NCBI GenBank assembly: GCA_033026295.1
Contig: CM065176.1
Location: forward strand, 8,783,945 to 8,847,944
Reading direction: 5' to 3'
Source of the DNA: Channa striata
Lineage: Eukaryota; Chordata; Actinopteri; Anabantiformes; Channidae
Length of the DNA stretch: 64,000 nucleotides
Part shown: one piece after another, positions 11,244-23,386 of the stretch
How the letters are laid out: each line of letters opens with the position of its first letter
Numbering within the stretch: the stretch's first letter is position 1
Made by a program: the position numbers and the translations under genes
Notes under the pieces: model-generated
The model's input: the letters and a program-made list of their open reading frames with translations, nothing else
Database searches by the model: none
Told to the model about the DNA's origin: nothing

Positions 11244-14200
11244 GTTGATGAGTGCACAGCTGTGCTCCTCCCTGGCAAAAGTGTGTCCAGATGCTGTTGC
11301 ATGTCTGTGTGTGTTTGGGGGAAATTCTGGCAGAGACGAGCCTTCAGATTCCTCTGATTGCACGCTGGATCAAAAAAGGAAATTCCTCTAGGACGGGGAC
11401 CGAGAATCAGCAGCTAGTGCCTGCTGGGCCAACTTGGCATGGCTTCCGCAGCGAACGCAGGCAAACCACATCCACATGGACAAGCTAGGCATGTCAGCGC
11501 ACACACACACACTCCAGGGACATCAAACCTGGACCGAGTCCAAACCTCTGGTGATGATTGTACATGATGACTGCTGTTTATCTACTGGTGAAGGTGATAA
11601 TCTGCTTTCATGATTCCCCTGAGACTCTGAACCTGCTCTCAGGCACTCGAGTCATGGCTGGCCAGTTCTACAGGGTACAGTGGTATGGGGGGCTCGCAAA
11701 GTAGAAAACAGATTATTTTCCATAGCAGGGCCTTTGCTGTGAAGGTCAAGTATCGTTTGAATTTGTCTAGTGTCGAGGAGAATTTAATCCCTAACCTCTA
11801 CATGTGGGTTTGTGTGAGGCACAGAAGAGTCTGTACTCTGTGTAAACCCAGATGTGTGTTGACCTCCATAAGGGGGGAGGGGGGGGGTACACATCACTGC
11901 TCTGAGGTTATTGAGGTGCACTAGACAACTGGCATAATGAAAAACGGATTCCGCCAAGGTAAAAGAATGAATGCCTCTACAGCATTAAAGTGAAGACGTG
12001 ACAACGGGATTGATAAAGAAAGAACCTGGAAATGTGCCGTTTCCTCCACCGCCTCTGCTAAACTCCCGGTCTTTAGCAGTCAAGCGTTCAGTCCGCTGCC
12101 CGTAGTATTCACTCGTGTCTGCTCCTTCCTGACTGTCAAGGACTAAAAATCTGTGCAGGTCGGTGGAAATAATCTTTAAGTGTAGTTTGTCCAGTCCTTG
12201 TAGATTTCAGTTAGGAGTCCTGCTTTTAGCTGGAAGGGAACATGAATTAACCCCTAGGTAAGCAGGCAGTTAGATAGGACAAAGGGTTTTGGGGGGAGGG
12301 GGTTATTATAGGACTGAATATTGACGCTTTATAGTTTGCATAAAATGAGTGAAAATTATAGTTTGGGCCATGGCGTTCCATGCAGGAATAAATCGGTGTT
12401 TGACATTGGAACTGGAGAGGCAGGTGTAAGTTAACATGGACGACTGATCACAGTTTGCAGTCTGCTGGCTCGCAAAGCTCCCCTGGTGCAGAACCGATCT
12501 GCAATTATAATACTTTTGAAGAGTTGTTGGATTCATTCAATAGCACCTGGATGTATAAACTAAAGCATAATACATGAATCATGTATATAATAATAGAAGA
12601 AATATGCTTTTCTGTTTCACTTACCGACTCCAAAATTCATTCTGAATCCACTCAGATTTTGAGACTGAGGAGATTGGAGCAAAACGATATATCTTGGAAT
12701 ATTAACATGTCGTTATTTTAAACATAGGTTGTACACTTGTCACTTCCCAGCATAAGACACCGACTCTGACGCATGTAGGAGTGTGTCTAGCCTGTTGCTC
12801 CTCCTTTAACGTTGGAGATGCTAAACAAATCCACAAAGCGCAAGATCGAGATCATCTCCTGACATAATACAGAAATACAAAAAAAAAAAAAAAAAAGTTG
12901 TATTGCTGCAGAACAATTGAATTAAAGCGTATTGTGCAACACCCTAAGTGTCAAAACAAGGCAGAATGGAAAACATTTAGTACTTAAGCAGCTCTCGCCG
13001 CTCTGATGACAAAGCAGAACCTTGCTGCGGGGTGCACAGGCCAGTCCTAATGTTCGGAGATTTGTTTTCTTTTCTTTGCCCAGCGAGAGGCTAATCGTCG
13101 ATAATCATAGCACGCCTGCCCGAGGCCCTTCATATAGTATCTCCCTTTTCTTCTCGCCCTTGTTTTCTCAGTGCCACATGTTTCCCAATGAGATAGCATC
13201 TGCTCCACAGGCATTACACTGTCTAAATCCGAACCTTAAGGACCATTTTGATGGGCAAGCTCCTCTCCTATATACGGGGGGGGGTTTATTATTTTTCTTA
13301 CGGGAAGAAATCTTACAGAGTAACCAATTTGTCATGCCAGTTAACCACGAAAATCTGTGTTCCATGAATTTTTATTCCCTTATGCTTTTTTTTTTCAGAA
13401 GATTTGCAAGACCAGGAGCTTTTTAATTGGCTCGTTTTAATTTGAATGTTCCAATGGCCACATCCATCTCTAGTTCTTGTTTAAAGGAGTTGTTGTGCAG
13501 AGGAGCCTGCTTGCATTTCAAAATGACCCTCCACCGCCCCGCGCAAGCCTCATAAATAGAAGGACCCATTTTTTATTAATATTACTCTGACCAGTTACTG
13601 TAAATTATGTACGTTTGGCGATGGCCCATCCTTCATATCAGCTCAATTTGCAGCACATTCTACGGTCACCTCTTTGAAGCACGAGTCGTAAATTAGCGCG
13701 GCGGCAGTGGTGATTTGCCCACCCGTGGCGTCGTGCGTTCGATCTGCGAGGCTCTCGCAGATAAATGACAGTGGACGAGTTGACAGTCGGGCTGATGAGA
13801 TGGAGCGGAGCTGTCATAACTCTTCTTCACCGGAACACCATGGTTCTGTCACAGCTGACCCCTCAACTTAGTGCAAAGACACACAGAAAGTGAGTGTGTG
13901 GACCGTCACCGCACAGGACGCATTGATGTGTAGAGTCGCTTATTGTCATCGAAATTGTCCATTAAAGAAAAGAGCTAATAAATTGTGACTCAAAGTAAAG
14001 CAATAACCTGTTGAAGCTGATAATTGCTCTCTTTATGTACAGTATAAAAACACTGAATGAACAGTTCTGAAAAAAAGCTAAATGGGAACAATTATTCTCA
14101 CGATCACCTTGACAGTCCAACTGTGTTTCCTCTCATCTACTTCCAATTGAAGCTTTGCTCTGTGCCGCTGCTATACGCTGACAGCTTTTTTCAACTCTCC

Positions 14201-17200
14201 ATGTAGAAAGTAATTGCATTAAAAATTCTGCCTGTCTATTATAATTCAGCTTCTGCGGGAACCTCTGGGCTTGTATCTCACCATTCAGCAGTGCCACACA
14301 GTTTGGTTCGCTGCCAGGGGCTCGCAGCTCTCCCGCAGCCCCTCCAACTTAACTTCCACACACATCGGCCCGCAATCAGAGCCTGGCCGAGCCTACCCAC
14401 GGTCTTGAATTACGCAGCAATTCACTCTGATAAGTAACTGGGCCTTAGTCATGCAGATTTGTGATGGAACTTGTGTGTTTTAAATACAAAGCTAGAAGAA
14501 GACTAGGAGTTTTTTTTTCAAGTATAGCCAACGTTAAGCTGCCTGCTCAGCCCAAGGTCTCTCTAATTTCCGTTTCTCATTTTCACATCCCAGTGGTGCC
14601 AGATGAAGTGTGTGTTTGTGCGTCGTACGGCTGTGCGAGTTTGCCCAAGCATTCACGCTGCTTGTAAACTCCGTGGAAGGGGATCTGTTTTGGCTCCTTT
14701 CCAGCATTCCCGGGCCGAGGCGTCATGCCATCCATGCATGTCAGTTCCGCTGTGAGCCACGGCGTGAAGAGGCGAATCTGGGTGAGACCGAGGCACGATG
14801 ACAATGTAAAGAGACGAAGGACTGAGAGTCCGATCTTAACCGGTGCAGCTGTTGAGGATTTGGAAGGTGACGTTTTCTTCCCTTCCGTACAGTAGAGCGG
14901 GATTAAAGCGACACACCACTTACTGTGGAGAGACTTCGACCCAAGACACCCTGTAACGTGCAGGGGGGGAGAGGATACAGAGAGGGAATGATGGTGGAAA
15001 AAGATTTATCTGAACAGACAGATATGGAGGGACAGCTGCTGGGCGCAAATGCCCTATGGAAGAAGAAAGAAGAGAGGGAGGGAGGGAGGGAAGGAGAGAA
15101 ACCGAAGAAGTAGGTGGTGGTGGGGGGGTGGGAGGTATGCGGAGTCATTTATATAGATGATGGTCTTATGGATTACCCTTAGGGTTGTGTTCACACAGCA
15201 GACTCAGCAGTATCACAACTGCAGGACACAGTGGAGTTCACACCCAGGTGTGCGCGTGCAGCTCTGTGAGACATTGCTGGACGCCCATTTGAGCCTCAAG
15301 GCTCAGCCGGGGCGACATCGATGGCCTGACGGCTCCATAAACGGACGAGCGCTACCGTCACTTTACCTGGATGTGCTTTGTTCCACATCCGGACAGTTCA
15401 AATTTGTTGTCCGAACGTTGTAGTGTCACTTGGTTCTGCGTTTGTTCAAGAAGAGCAGACTGAGCGTGGAACGGATGGAATCCTGTCTGCAGCATGCTGC
15501 TCATAATCCTCAGAGGGTGTTAAACCTGGGACGACATGGATTCATAGATGAAAATAAAAAGCCAAATTCGCACTAATTCCTGTAAACGCATCACAACTGC
15601 ACTTTTGGCAGCCCTCCCAAATACTTGCTGAAATCAATCCAGTCACACGAGGATGCGGCACAGAGTCCAGTGGTATGGACCACCAGTTGCTGCCCATTTT
15701 TATGACTGTATAAATTCTTGAAGTACTGTAAATACCTTTTTAAACTAACATTTAATCAGGAACGTTCCCATTATACTGAGCAATGTTACACAGTGTGTTT
15801 TAGCCCTGGGCTCGTCCGGCAGCGCTGCGTTTTTGTGAACACTTTGTCTTCCGCAGCAGGAGAAACGCCAGCCGTTCTCAGCTGACTGGCCGATGTGTGC
15901 CAGCGCTGGCTGACACTGCCTCATTCGCAGCTGTGTGATCTCTCTCTGCGCCACAGCTGCAGGGCTCTGCTCTCTCCCATGAGACAAATGACACACCATT
16001 ACCACACACGGCACAGCCATGGCTCTCCAACGCCTCTGCTCCTGCTTTCCTATTAAAACAACCGTATTTGTTCCCGCGCTTCTCAATGCACGTCCGCATT
16101 GTGTGCTTCCAGTTTTTTTTGGGGGGGGTACGACGACGACACGACCAGTTTAAATCCCTTTTTTTTTTTAGTTTTCTTTCCGATTCATCTGTTACAGCCT
16201 AGTGAACAGACAGCTGTGTGTTGGAATGCCAAGGTCAGCTTTCTTCCCCTGTCAGATGTTGAAGAATTGTGTTTGAATGCTCACATCCAAGGAGCCACAA
16301 AGCTTTGAGAGGGCTCTCCGCGTCCGCCGAAATACGGAGTGTCTTGTATGTTTCTCAAGATAACGAGCTATCATCGTGGCCGCTGCAGAATCTCAAGCAG
16401 GCACACATCTGAGCATGTTAACTCGTCCGCACATACTGCGCACAGACACGAGCGGGGTAAAGAGCCACAGATGGTAAATATAGCTCACGGGGAGTGAGTG
16501 GTCACATCTCAAGCCAAATTACAGTCTGTTTATAGCTATAGGAACATTACTAACTCTGCTGTATGATGCCTGATGACTAGAAACCAGAATCTATCTCCTG
16601 AGCATGACGTGCTGTGGAAATGTTGTCCCAGTGTTGTGCTAAATGAATGCTGACAGACATTTTTTTTTTTTTGTTTTCCACAGTCACTGTTTAGAGTTGG
16701 CTGTCCAGTTGGCTGCCTGCAGTCGCCCAGGAAACAGTAAGGAGACAAACTTGTACTGATGTAATGTAATTATATATTTTTTTGTTGCACAGTGCATCAG
16801 TGGAGCCCCAATTAATTCTGCCTGCTAATGGGAGGAACAAGCTGCCTTGTTGTTGCCGGCTGTGTCACTCTGTGAAGCTCGAACTCGTCGATTATTCACT
16901 GTTCCCCTCCTGTTATCTATGTTTCTTTATGATCTGTGAGTCATCGCCTCCTGCCACAGTCAAAAACAGAAATTATGCACATTCTCTTCTCGCTGTTTAC
17001 CTTCTTTCTGCCCCCCCCCCCGCCTCTCCCCGTCGTGCCCACCCAGCCACACAGCGCTCTTCACTCCAAGCCTGACCTTAGTGTTTTTTTTACTGATGTA
17101 TCTTTTCATAGAAATTGAAAACCCTGAAGCCATTTCATTCTATCTTGTCCTCGCCTTTAAATCCTTTATACGATAAATGCGTTTGTAATAATAAAAAGAG

Positions 17201-20200
17201 GTCCCCGAAAAGACGGGAGGGAAAAAAATAGGCAATTCGGACTGACATAGTAAGGTTCACACCTCACTTGTAGGATACAGAGTGTGCAGTCGCTGCTGTC
17301 CATCAATCAGGCGAACAAGATTCAGATCGTGCTTGACTGGACATTGACTTTCCTGTGTCCTCCAGTCAAAGCCTCCTCTTGTGTTTGCGTGAACATTTCA
17401 GCAGAGAACACGACATTGCCATTCGGAAAAGGGACCATGAGACTCGTGGCGCTGGCATCAGACGTTGTCCTTTGGTGCGCTTACGCAACAGCTTCTACAA
17501 CAGACAGAGGGGGAACTTTAGCCGCCATTCTTCACGATAAAATGGAAATGAAAGCGGCGACTGTGCCCTCGTTAGTCATCCGGTGGGGAAGAAAGTGACC
17601 CCTCTTATACAAGATTGAGGCACTAAATCAGCCTGCTGACAAAGCGCACTTGGAAGAACCCGCGACTCGGCTGCGGGGCTCTGCATGCCCGTGTGTTTAT
17701 TCGACACCTACGGCGCACGCGTTTGATCTCGACGGTTTGTTTGACAAAGGCAGCTCTGAACGCCGAAGCGAGGGACTTGCTGTGCACTGCCACATTCGCT
17801 AGATGTAAAACACACATCGCCGTATTCACTCTAAAGAGGTGCCAGTGTCCCCCATTGTTTGCGTGGTGACTGCTGCAGCGTGCAAGGTCGCGCTCGGAGG
17901 GCTTTGTGGTCTTGAATGGGACTCAGACCAGCTGCTTGACCGTTCTGCAGAATCACAGGGGGACAGCTTTAGTGCTCTGCTGCAAACACACTCCGCCTGA
18001 GGTTGCACTGTGCACTGTTCAAATTTTAATAGCAACTTGAGGCAGGTCAGATACAAGTTTTTACTTGGGTGAGAGGGGTGGGGGGGGGTGCGAGGCAGTA
18101 AAAGCTTCAAAAAAGTTGACTGGTTAAAAAAAAATGAAATGGTAAAAAAACAAAAAGGTCATATTCTAAACACAAGCTCTCTCTGACAGTGAGGGCAGAA
18201 ACTGACTGACTTGCTGTTTGTTTCTGCAGACTTTTGACCTCTCCGGCCTGACGTTCAGTTTCTCTTCCAGCTTTTTAGAAAAGGTAAGAATTCTGCATTC
18301 ACCTGCCACACCCCTCCTCCATCTGCTGCGACAATCTGTTGACAGAGCGCCGAAATGAAACCGAGAGCCTCTAATTAACCGAGAGGATTCTCTAGCATTC
18401 CTCCCCGAACATCTCCTGTGTATTGCTGTGTTTATCCGACATGCCCCCTCAGATGGAAAAAGCACTTAGCTCACATTAATTCAAACATTTCTCCAATTGC
18501 AGCCCACACTTGTCACACCTGGGATCCCTCGGCACGCGGAGGGGGGATCGGGATACAGATGTAGCACAGACGACCATGTCCAGTTTACAGTAGACCAACA
18601 TAGATGTGGGGACGAATCCCCGTGTGTGAAAGTGCAAGGGGTTCACCCAGAACCATCCTGCTGCATGGTACTCGTGCTTCAAAGAGAAGCGCAGCTTAGA
18701 GGGGTTAACTAAAATTAGCCGGCCAGCAGATAACCTGCGCCTTGAGATCAAAGTGGGGCGGACTGTCTGACAGCGCCTGTGGTGGAAGGAGGAATGTAGA
18801 TCGAGAGAGGAGGATGACCGAGGCTTCGGCGCTATTCATGCATGGGGATGAGGGTCCAAGTTGCCTGTCAGGAGGCCGTTTGTGAGGGTTTGAAATGAAA
18901 AGGGTCAAGGTTCTGTGTTCTGAATGTCACACTCTCACCGACATACTGTTTTGTTCAGAGAACTTTCCATTACCAGTACGATCAGGATATAGTTCACCAA
19001 AACTAATTTCAGTCCTGGCACAGGAGCAGGCATCTTGAAGAGCCACAGGAACCTTGGCCTGTTTGTCCCGGACTTTGTTTAGTCTAATTTAAGCTTCTTC
19101 ACCATTTACCCAGTACTTATCTAAAAAAAAAAAAATCTATTTTAAATAAATTTCAAACTTCCCTGTTCACTTGCTAATGAATTTTAAAACACGGTGTTCA
19201 GGTGTTCAAATACTTTTCAAGTTAAATCGGAATTGCCTTTTTCAAATCAAATGAGTTATTCCACAATATTTCCTGGTACCCTCAGGCAATAGAAGAAGTA
19301 CTCCCTTGGTTATGGGTGGTTGATGTCTCAAATATACTTTATATGTACAGATGTATCGTGGCTTGTTCTCTGATGGATTTAGGGAATTAATCTGTACCAA
19401 CTGTCACTAACTGCTGGCTGGTGACTTGCTTTGGTCTTTTGCTTGTGCACGGTGCCACTAGCGATCCACCTCCCACTCGTCTTTAAAACAAATGCACCCT
19501 TCATGCTGCGCTAACAAATTATAAACACCGAAATGATGAGGAGAGAAATGACAAATTAATCAAAAAAAAAAAAAAACATGTCAAAGGAGGAGACAGAAAA
19601 GCAAGAAAAGTTCTCGTTGCTACATGCAGAAAGTGACCTAAACAAGAAAGAACAGAAACACTTTTTAATCTTTTTGTAGAATCATGTATATTTTTACAAC
19701 AACTATGTTATTGTCAAAGTTTCATTTCTGCCTAAATTATGGATTATGGAAGCTTTAAACCATTATTTTGTTGTAAGTGCAGTTAACAATTTCTTGTTTT
19801 GGATAAATACTGATTTGTCAAATTGGAAACCACTAATGAATATTGTGAGTTTCCAAAGAAAAGTGAAGCCTTAGCTTGATGCTCTCATGTCACTCTGTCC
19901 ACAAATCCACAGGACCGCTTGATGAAATGTTTAAATATTTACTTATACACATCTAGAATTTTCAGAACTGATCATCATTCAAAGGAAGCACAAATCATCA
20001 TCTCCACTTTGCTTCTGTAGCACTCCTCCTCCCTCAACTATCAGAATACAAGATCAGTGCAAAGAAATGTTTGCATATAAATGCAGTTTACATCCAGGAA
20101 ATCAAACAATAATCTTGAACATTGAATATTGTAAATATGTCTTCCACTTATTTTAAGAATGTACATCATGTAAATTAAAGTTTTATCTATGAACTTAAGT

Positions 20201-20340
20201 TGCTCATATGAACCAAACACAAACTATATTTAGGCTCATTCAAATATGAACAAGATCGTTTTAATGGCAACTTCCATCACAGGGACATTATGGTTGGTGT
20301 GATTGTGTATTACAGCGATAAATTAAAGGCTTTATGAAAT
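11241..20340. other. long non-coding stretch, no recognisable gene
   Basis: No identifiable exon. Notable simple sequence: an 18-base A-run at 12879-12896, a purine tract at 15058-15101, a C-run near 17012-17021 and a G-rich run at 18074-18089. Composition shifts from mixed (13.4-18.5 kb, with scattered CpG) to AT-rich (19-20.3 kb). Parts of 13.4-14.4 kb have the even, repeat-free look of conserved non-coding DNA, but that cannot be judged without alignment. Confidence 0.5.
15058..15101 (+). repeat. 44-base pure purine tract with GGGA repeats
   Basis: All plus-strand bases are A or G, including (GGGA)n in the middle. It is followed by a G-rich segment at about 15113-15133 (GGTGGTGGTGGGGGGGTGGG). 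Confidence 0.8.
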
Positions 20341-20440
20341 GCAATACAGGAGATTTCAATATACCAACATATATATTGTGTATCACAATATAGCTTTAAA
20401 ATATTGCAATATTATTTATAGGCCATAGTTTGATATTGCT
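20341..20440. repeat. AT-rich repeat relic, possibly hAT-type
   Basis: The segment is built of alternating CAATAT, ATATTG, TATCACAATATAG and ATTGCAATATTATTTATAGGCCATA motifs. Interspersed fish repeats, often classed as non-autonomous hAT elements, have similar TATCGCAATAT-type interiors with CpG-decayed positions. I see no clean terminal inverted repeats or target duplication, so the class is a guess. Confidence 0.35.
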
Positions 20441-20900
20441 TTTTTAACAAACAAACTAGCCATACCACAGTGCTTTTGACTCACCTCAGTGCCATCCAAG
20501 TACAACATCCCATAATGCAACACTTTTCTTCAAAGATTATGTCATACACAACACACTTGGTGCTCTTGTAATTCGGAAGCTGAACATTTATAAACCCATA
20601 ACTGCATCATCCCAAACCATTTCCAGGAAGAGAGAAAATCTCTTTTTGCCAATGCGTTACTGTAGGTCGAGTGAGTCTAACGGTAGAGCATTGTGTTCCC
20701 ACGGCAGACCGTGCTACAGTAGTTAGAAGCATAGCTAAATAATTCAGCAACAGATAAACTGCAAACACATGTTGGCGTATGTCAGTGCTGTAGTGACAAG
20801 GAAACAAAGGCCTGTTGTATATTTACAGCCTCTCCTCTGTTTGCATCCCGGACCCACACGTGCATATTACTGTATGTAAACAGCATCACAGGACGGTAGC

Positions 20901-20927
20901 CTCCATGTCCTCCATGTCCTCCATGTC
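20901..20927. repeat. three tandem copies of CTCCATGTC
   Basis: A 9-base unit is repeated three times, followed by a near-copy ending in TTC. It would keep a reading frame open, but the surrounding frame has no recognisable product. Confidence 0.8.
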
Positions 20928-21370
20928 TTCAGGGAAAATGTTGTATTCTCCGTCGTCTGTTGTTTTCAGTGCTGGTTTGACTTTTATCCCTCGTCTTTGG
21001 AAGCAGCTGTATCCTGCTGAAGGCTTTACTCGGCTTCTGTGCATCAGAAACCGCCTGTGAGACACAGCAAGGGACCGTGAGGCTTGTAAGGTTCGTGTTA
21101 AGTGTGCGATTAAATGTGCAATTAGGCAAAAATCAACAACGGAGCTTTTGAATACGGCGGTTCTTCGGCGGTCTGCGTCTTAGTTCACTGTCGTGAATGT
21201 AACTTTTATTCACAGCGTGCGACTGAATAATTTGCCCTTCAGCTGGCGGATCATTTAGTTATATTAACGGACAAGGACACGCGGGCGCATCCTTCGGCTG
21301 GGGTAACAGCTCTTTCTCGCCTCTCTGATGACTAGTAGCCATGTGGGATGGTAAAGAGAATGTGTTTGTC

Positions 21371-21386
21371 ATATATATATATATAT
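21371..21386. repeat. (AT)n microsatellite
   Basis: Eight uninterrupted AT dinucleotides. Confidence 0.8.
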
Positions 21387-21870
21387 CTGCCAGTGGGCCA
21401 TTTACATATTTATTTCCCTGGCCAAACAGTACCACATGCACTAGTGGCCACCAGAGACCTTATATGCCTGTCTTTAATTGGCTATTGATTGACTCTGCTA
21501 TGGAAGTAGGAGACAATAAATTACTCCTGCTTGTGAGGGAGGTGGCAGACAAGTTAAGTGTGGGGGGGTTTCAGTGTTATTCTCAGTGTCAAATCTGTGG
21601 TTGCATTATTTATACCTCTCATTTTTTTTTTTTTTCCAATTTCTAAGGATTTGTGATGAAAACACGATGGAACAATGCCGGTGCAGGCTCTCTATTGGAC
21701 ACAGTTTATATGCATAGATCGCTGCGCATTGGTTCTGTATCGAAAGACGGTGTGAGCATGGAGAGAAGAACTGTTTGCTTGGCAAGGTTGAGCGATTCAG
21801 TTTGGGTCTCCCGGCGCCTCGATTTAACAGCGCACAGCAGTCGTCATTGTTAAAGCAAATAATGTGACAT

Positions 21871-21891
21871 TATGTATGTATGTATGTATGT
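21871..21891. repeat. (TATG)n tetranucleotide repeat
   Basis: Five tandem TATG units. Confidence 0.85.
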
Positions 21892-23073
21892 GCAAGTATT
21901 TGCATGTGTCCATTTGTGCCGTGCATGAATTGCTTCGCTCCTAATAATGCAATATGATGATCTGCTCCTCTGAATGAATATAGATTGGGGAAAATGAACG
22001 GGCTGTTTGATTGGAACTGACAAAGATTTTACATTTGCATCCATTTATTGCAGTTGTGAAATAAAACACGGGAGAGTGGCGATGGGGATGGAGGGAGATG
22101 TCTGATTTCTCCAGCCAGAAGGCTACTCGTTTCGCCTATTTGTGCCTAAGTGGAGCCTGATGTTGAGCTTATTAGAGCCTTGTTACCAAAAAATTCTTTC
22201 CTAATTGAATCTCTGAAAAAAGTTTTTTCTCTTACAATATAAAATGACAAGAATTTTTACTCTCTGTGCACATAATCGGGCGAAACAAAAGCACCAATAA
22301 AATGAAACGGCAGTTGGGCAAAATTTCAACAAGTCAAAATTTATTGCTATAATTATGCTAAATATTGCAGGTTTACAATATAAATGAATCCTAACCTTTA
22401 GCCGAAGATGCACTGCACATTCTCAGCTGATGGAGTCACACCACAACCACCAGCTCCACAGTACAGTGATGTGTCACTCCCTTTTTGACCACACACACAC
22501 ACTCTACCACAGAGGTGAACAGGCCGCGCTACCACACGCCGCGCGCAGCCTTCAGCCTCTTGATTGTTTCCTTAACCTGTTGCTTTGTTCAGTTCCTCAG
22601 TCAGTCATTCAGGTCATCCACCCAAACTGCTTAATTTAACCAGCCGTTGGAGCCAGAGAAATCTGTGACTGGAATTCCACGGCTCTGTCATCCTCCAACC
22701 ACGCTGCTGGGAACTATCCCAGGAATGTCCCGTCCTGCTGTGCTCCGCACATCCAGGTCCCGTTCCGGCAAATGCCAGGCGGCTCGGATGGGCTTTGATG
22801 CAAGCCTTGCACGTGAATGCCTGCGAGTGTGTGTTTGAGTGCTTGCATGTGTGTGAGCGTGTGAACGCTGACAGGCAGCCAGCTCGGGTATTGATCTGTG
22901 GCCATTCCGACTGGAGCCCAAAGGGCAGTCTGTATCATCTGTCAGTGGGCTGAGAAGGGCATTACAGCTGCACTGGTCTTAGATCACAAATCCCAGTCTG
23001 AGCGGGGGTGGGCGGTCGGGGCGAGGGAGTCAGAGGGGTATGAGCAAGAAAGATAGAAGTTGTGCAGCTCTCT

Positions 23074-23075
<2 letters not shown>

Positions 23076-23114
<39 letters not shown>
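23076..23114. repeat. (GT)n microsatellite
   Basis: About nineteen uninterrupted GT dinucleotides, a likely polymorphic marker. Confidence 0.9.
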
Positions 23115-23116
<2 letters not shown>

Positions 23117-23362
23117 TTGCCTTAACAGCAATGAAGCCACGCTCCATTCTGATCTTTGTTGATTGAGACAAACAGTAACTGTTAGGACCTGGGACAGGAG
23201 ACAACAGTCACTTCTGACCTTTTCACCTCCCTGACCACCCACGTGCTTCAGCTGTCTCCCCCCAATAATCTGCCTCCATACCTCAGTGATAACACAATTA
23301 CATACCACTGCGACATAATGCAACACAGATATCAGCTGAATTACTTGCATATAAACTGCTGC

Positions 23363-23386
23363 ATATATATATATATATCTATCTAT
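23363..23386. repeat. (AT)n followed by CTAT repeats
   Basis: Eight AT units run into CTATCTAT, a small compound array. Confidence 0.8.

Noticed and set aside
20665..20720. tRNA-like stretch (CGAGTGAGTCTAACGGTAGAGC)
   Set aside because: The A-box resemblance is partial, there is no B-box at the proper distance, and no acceptor stem could be paired.
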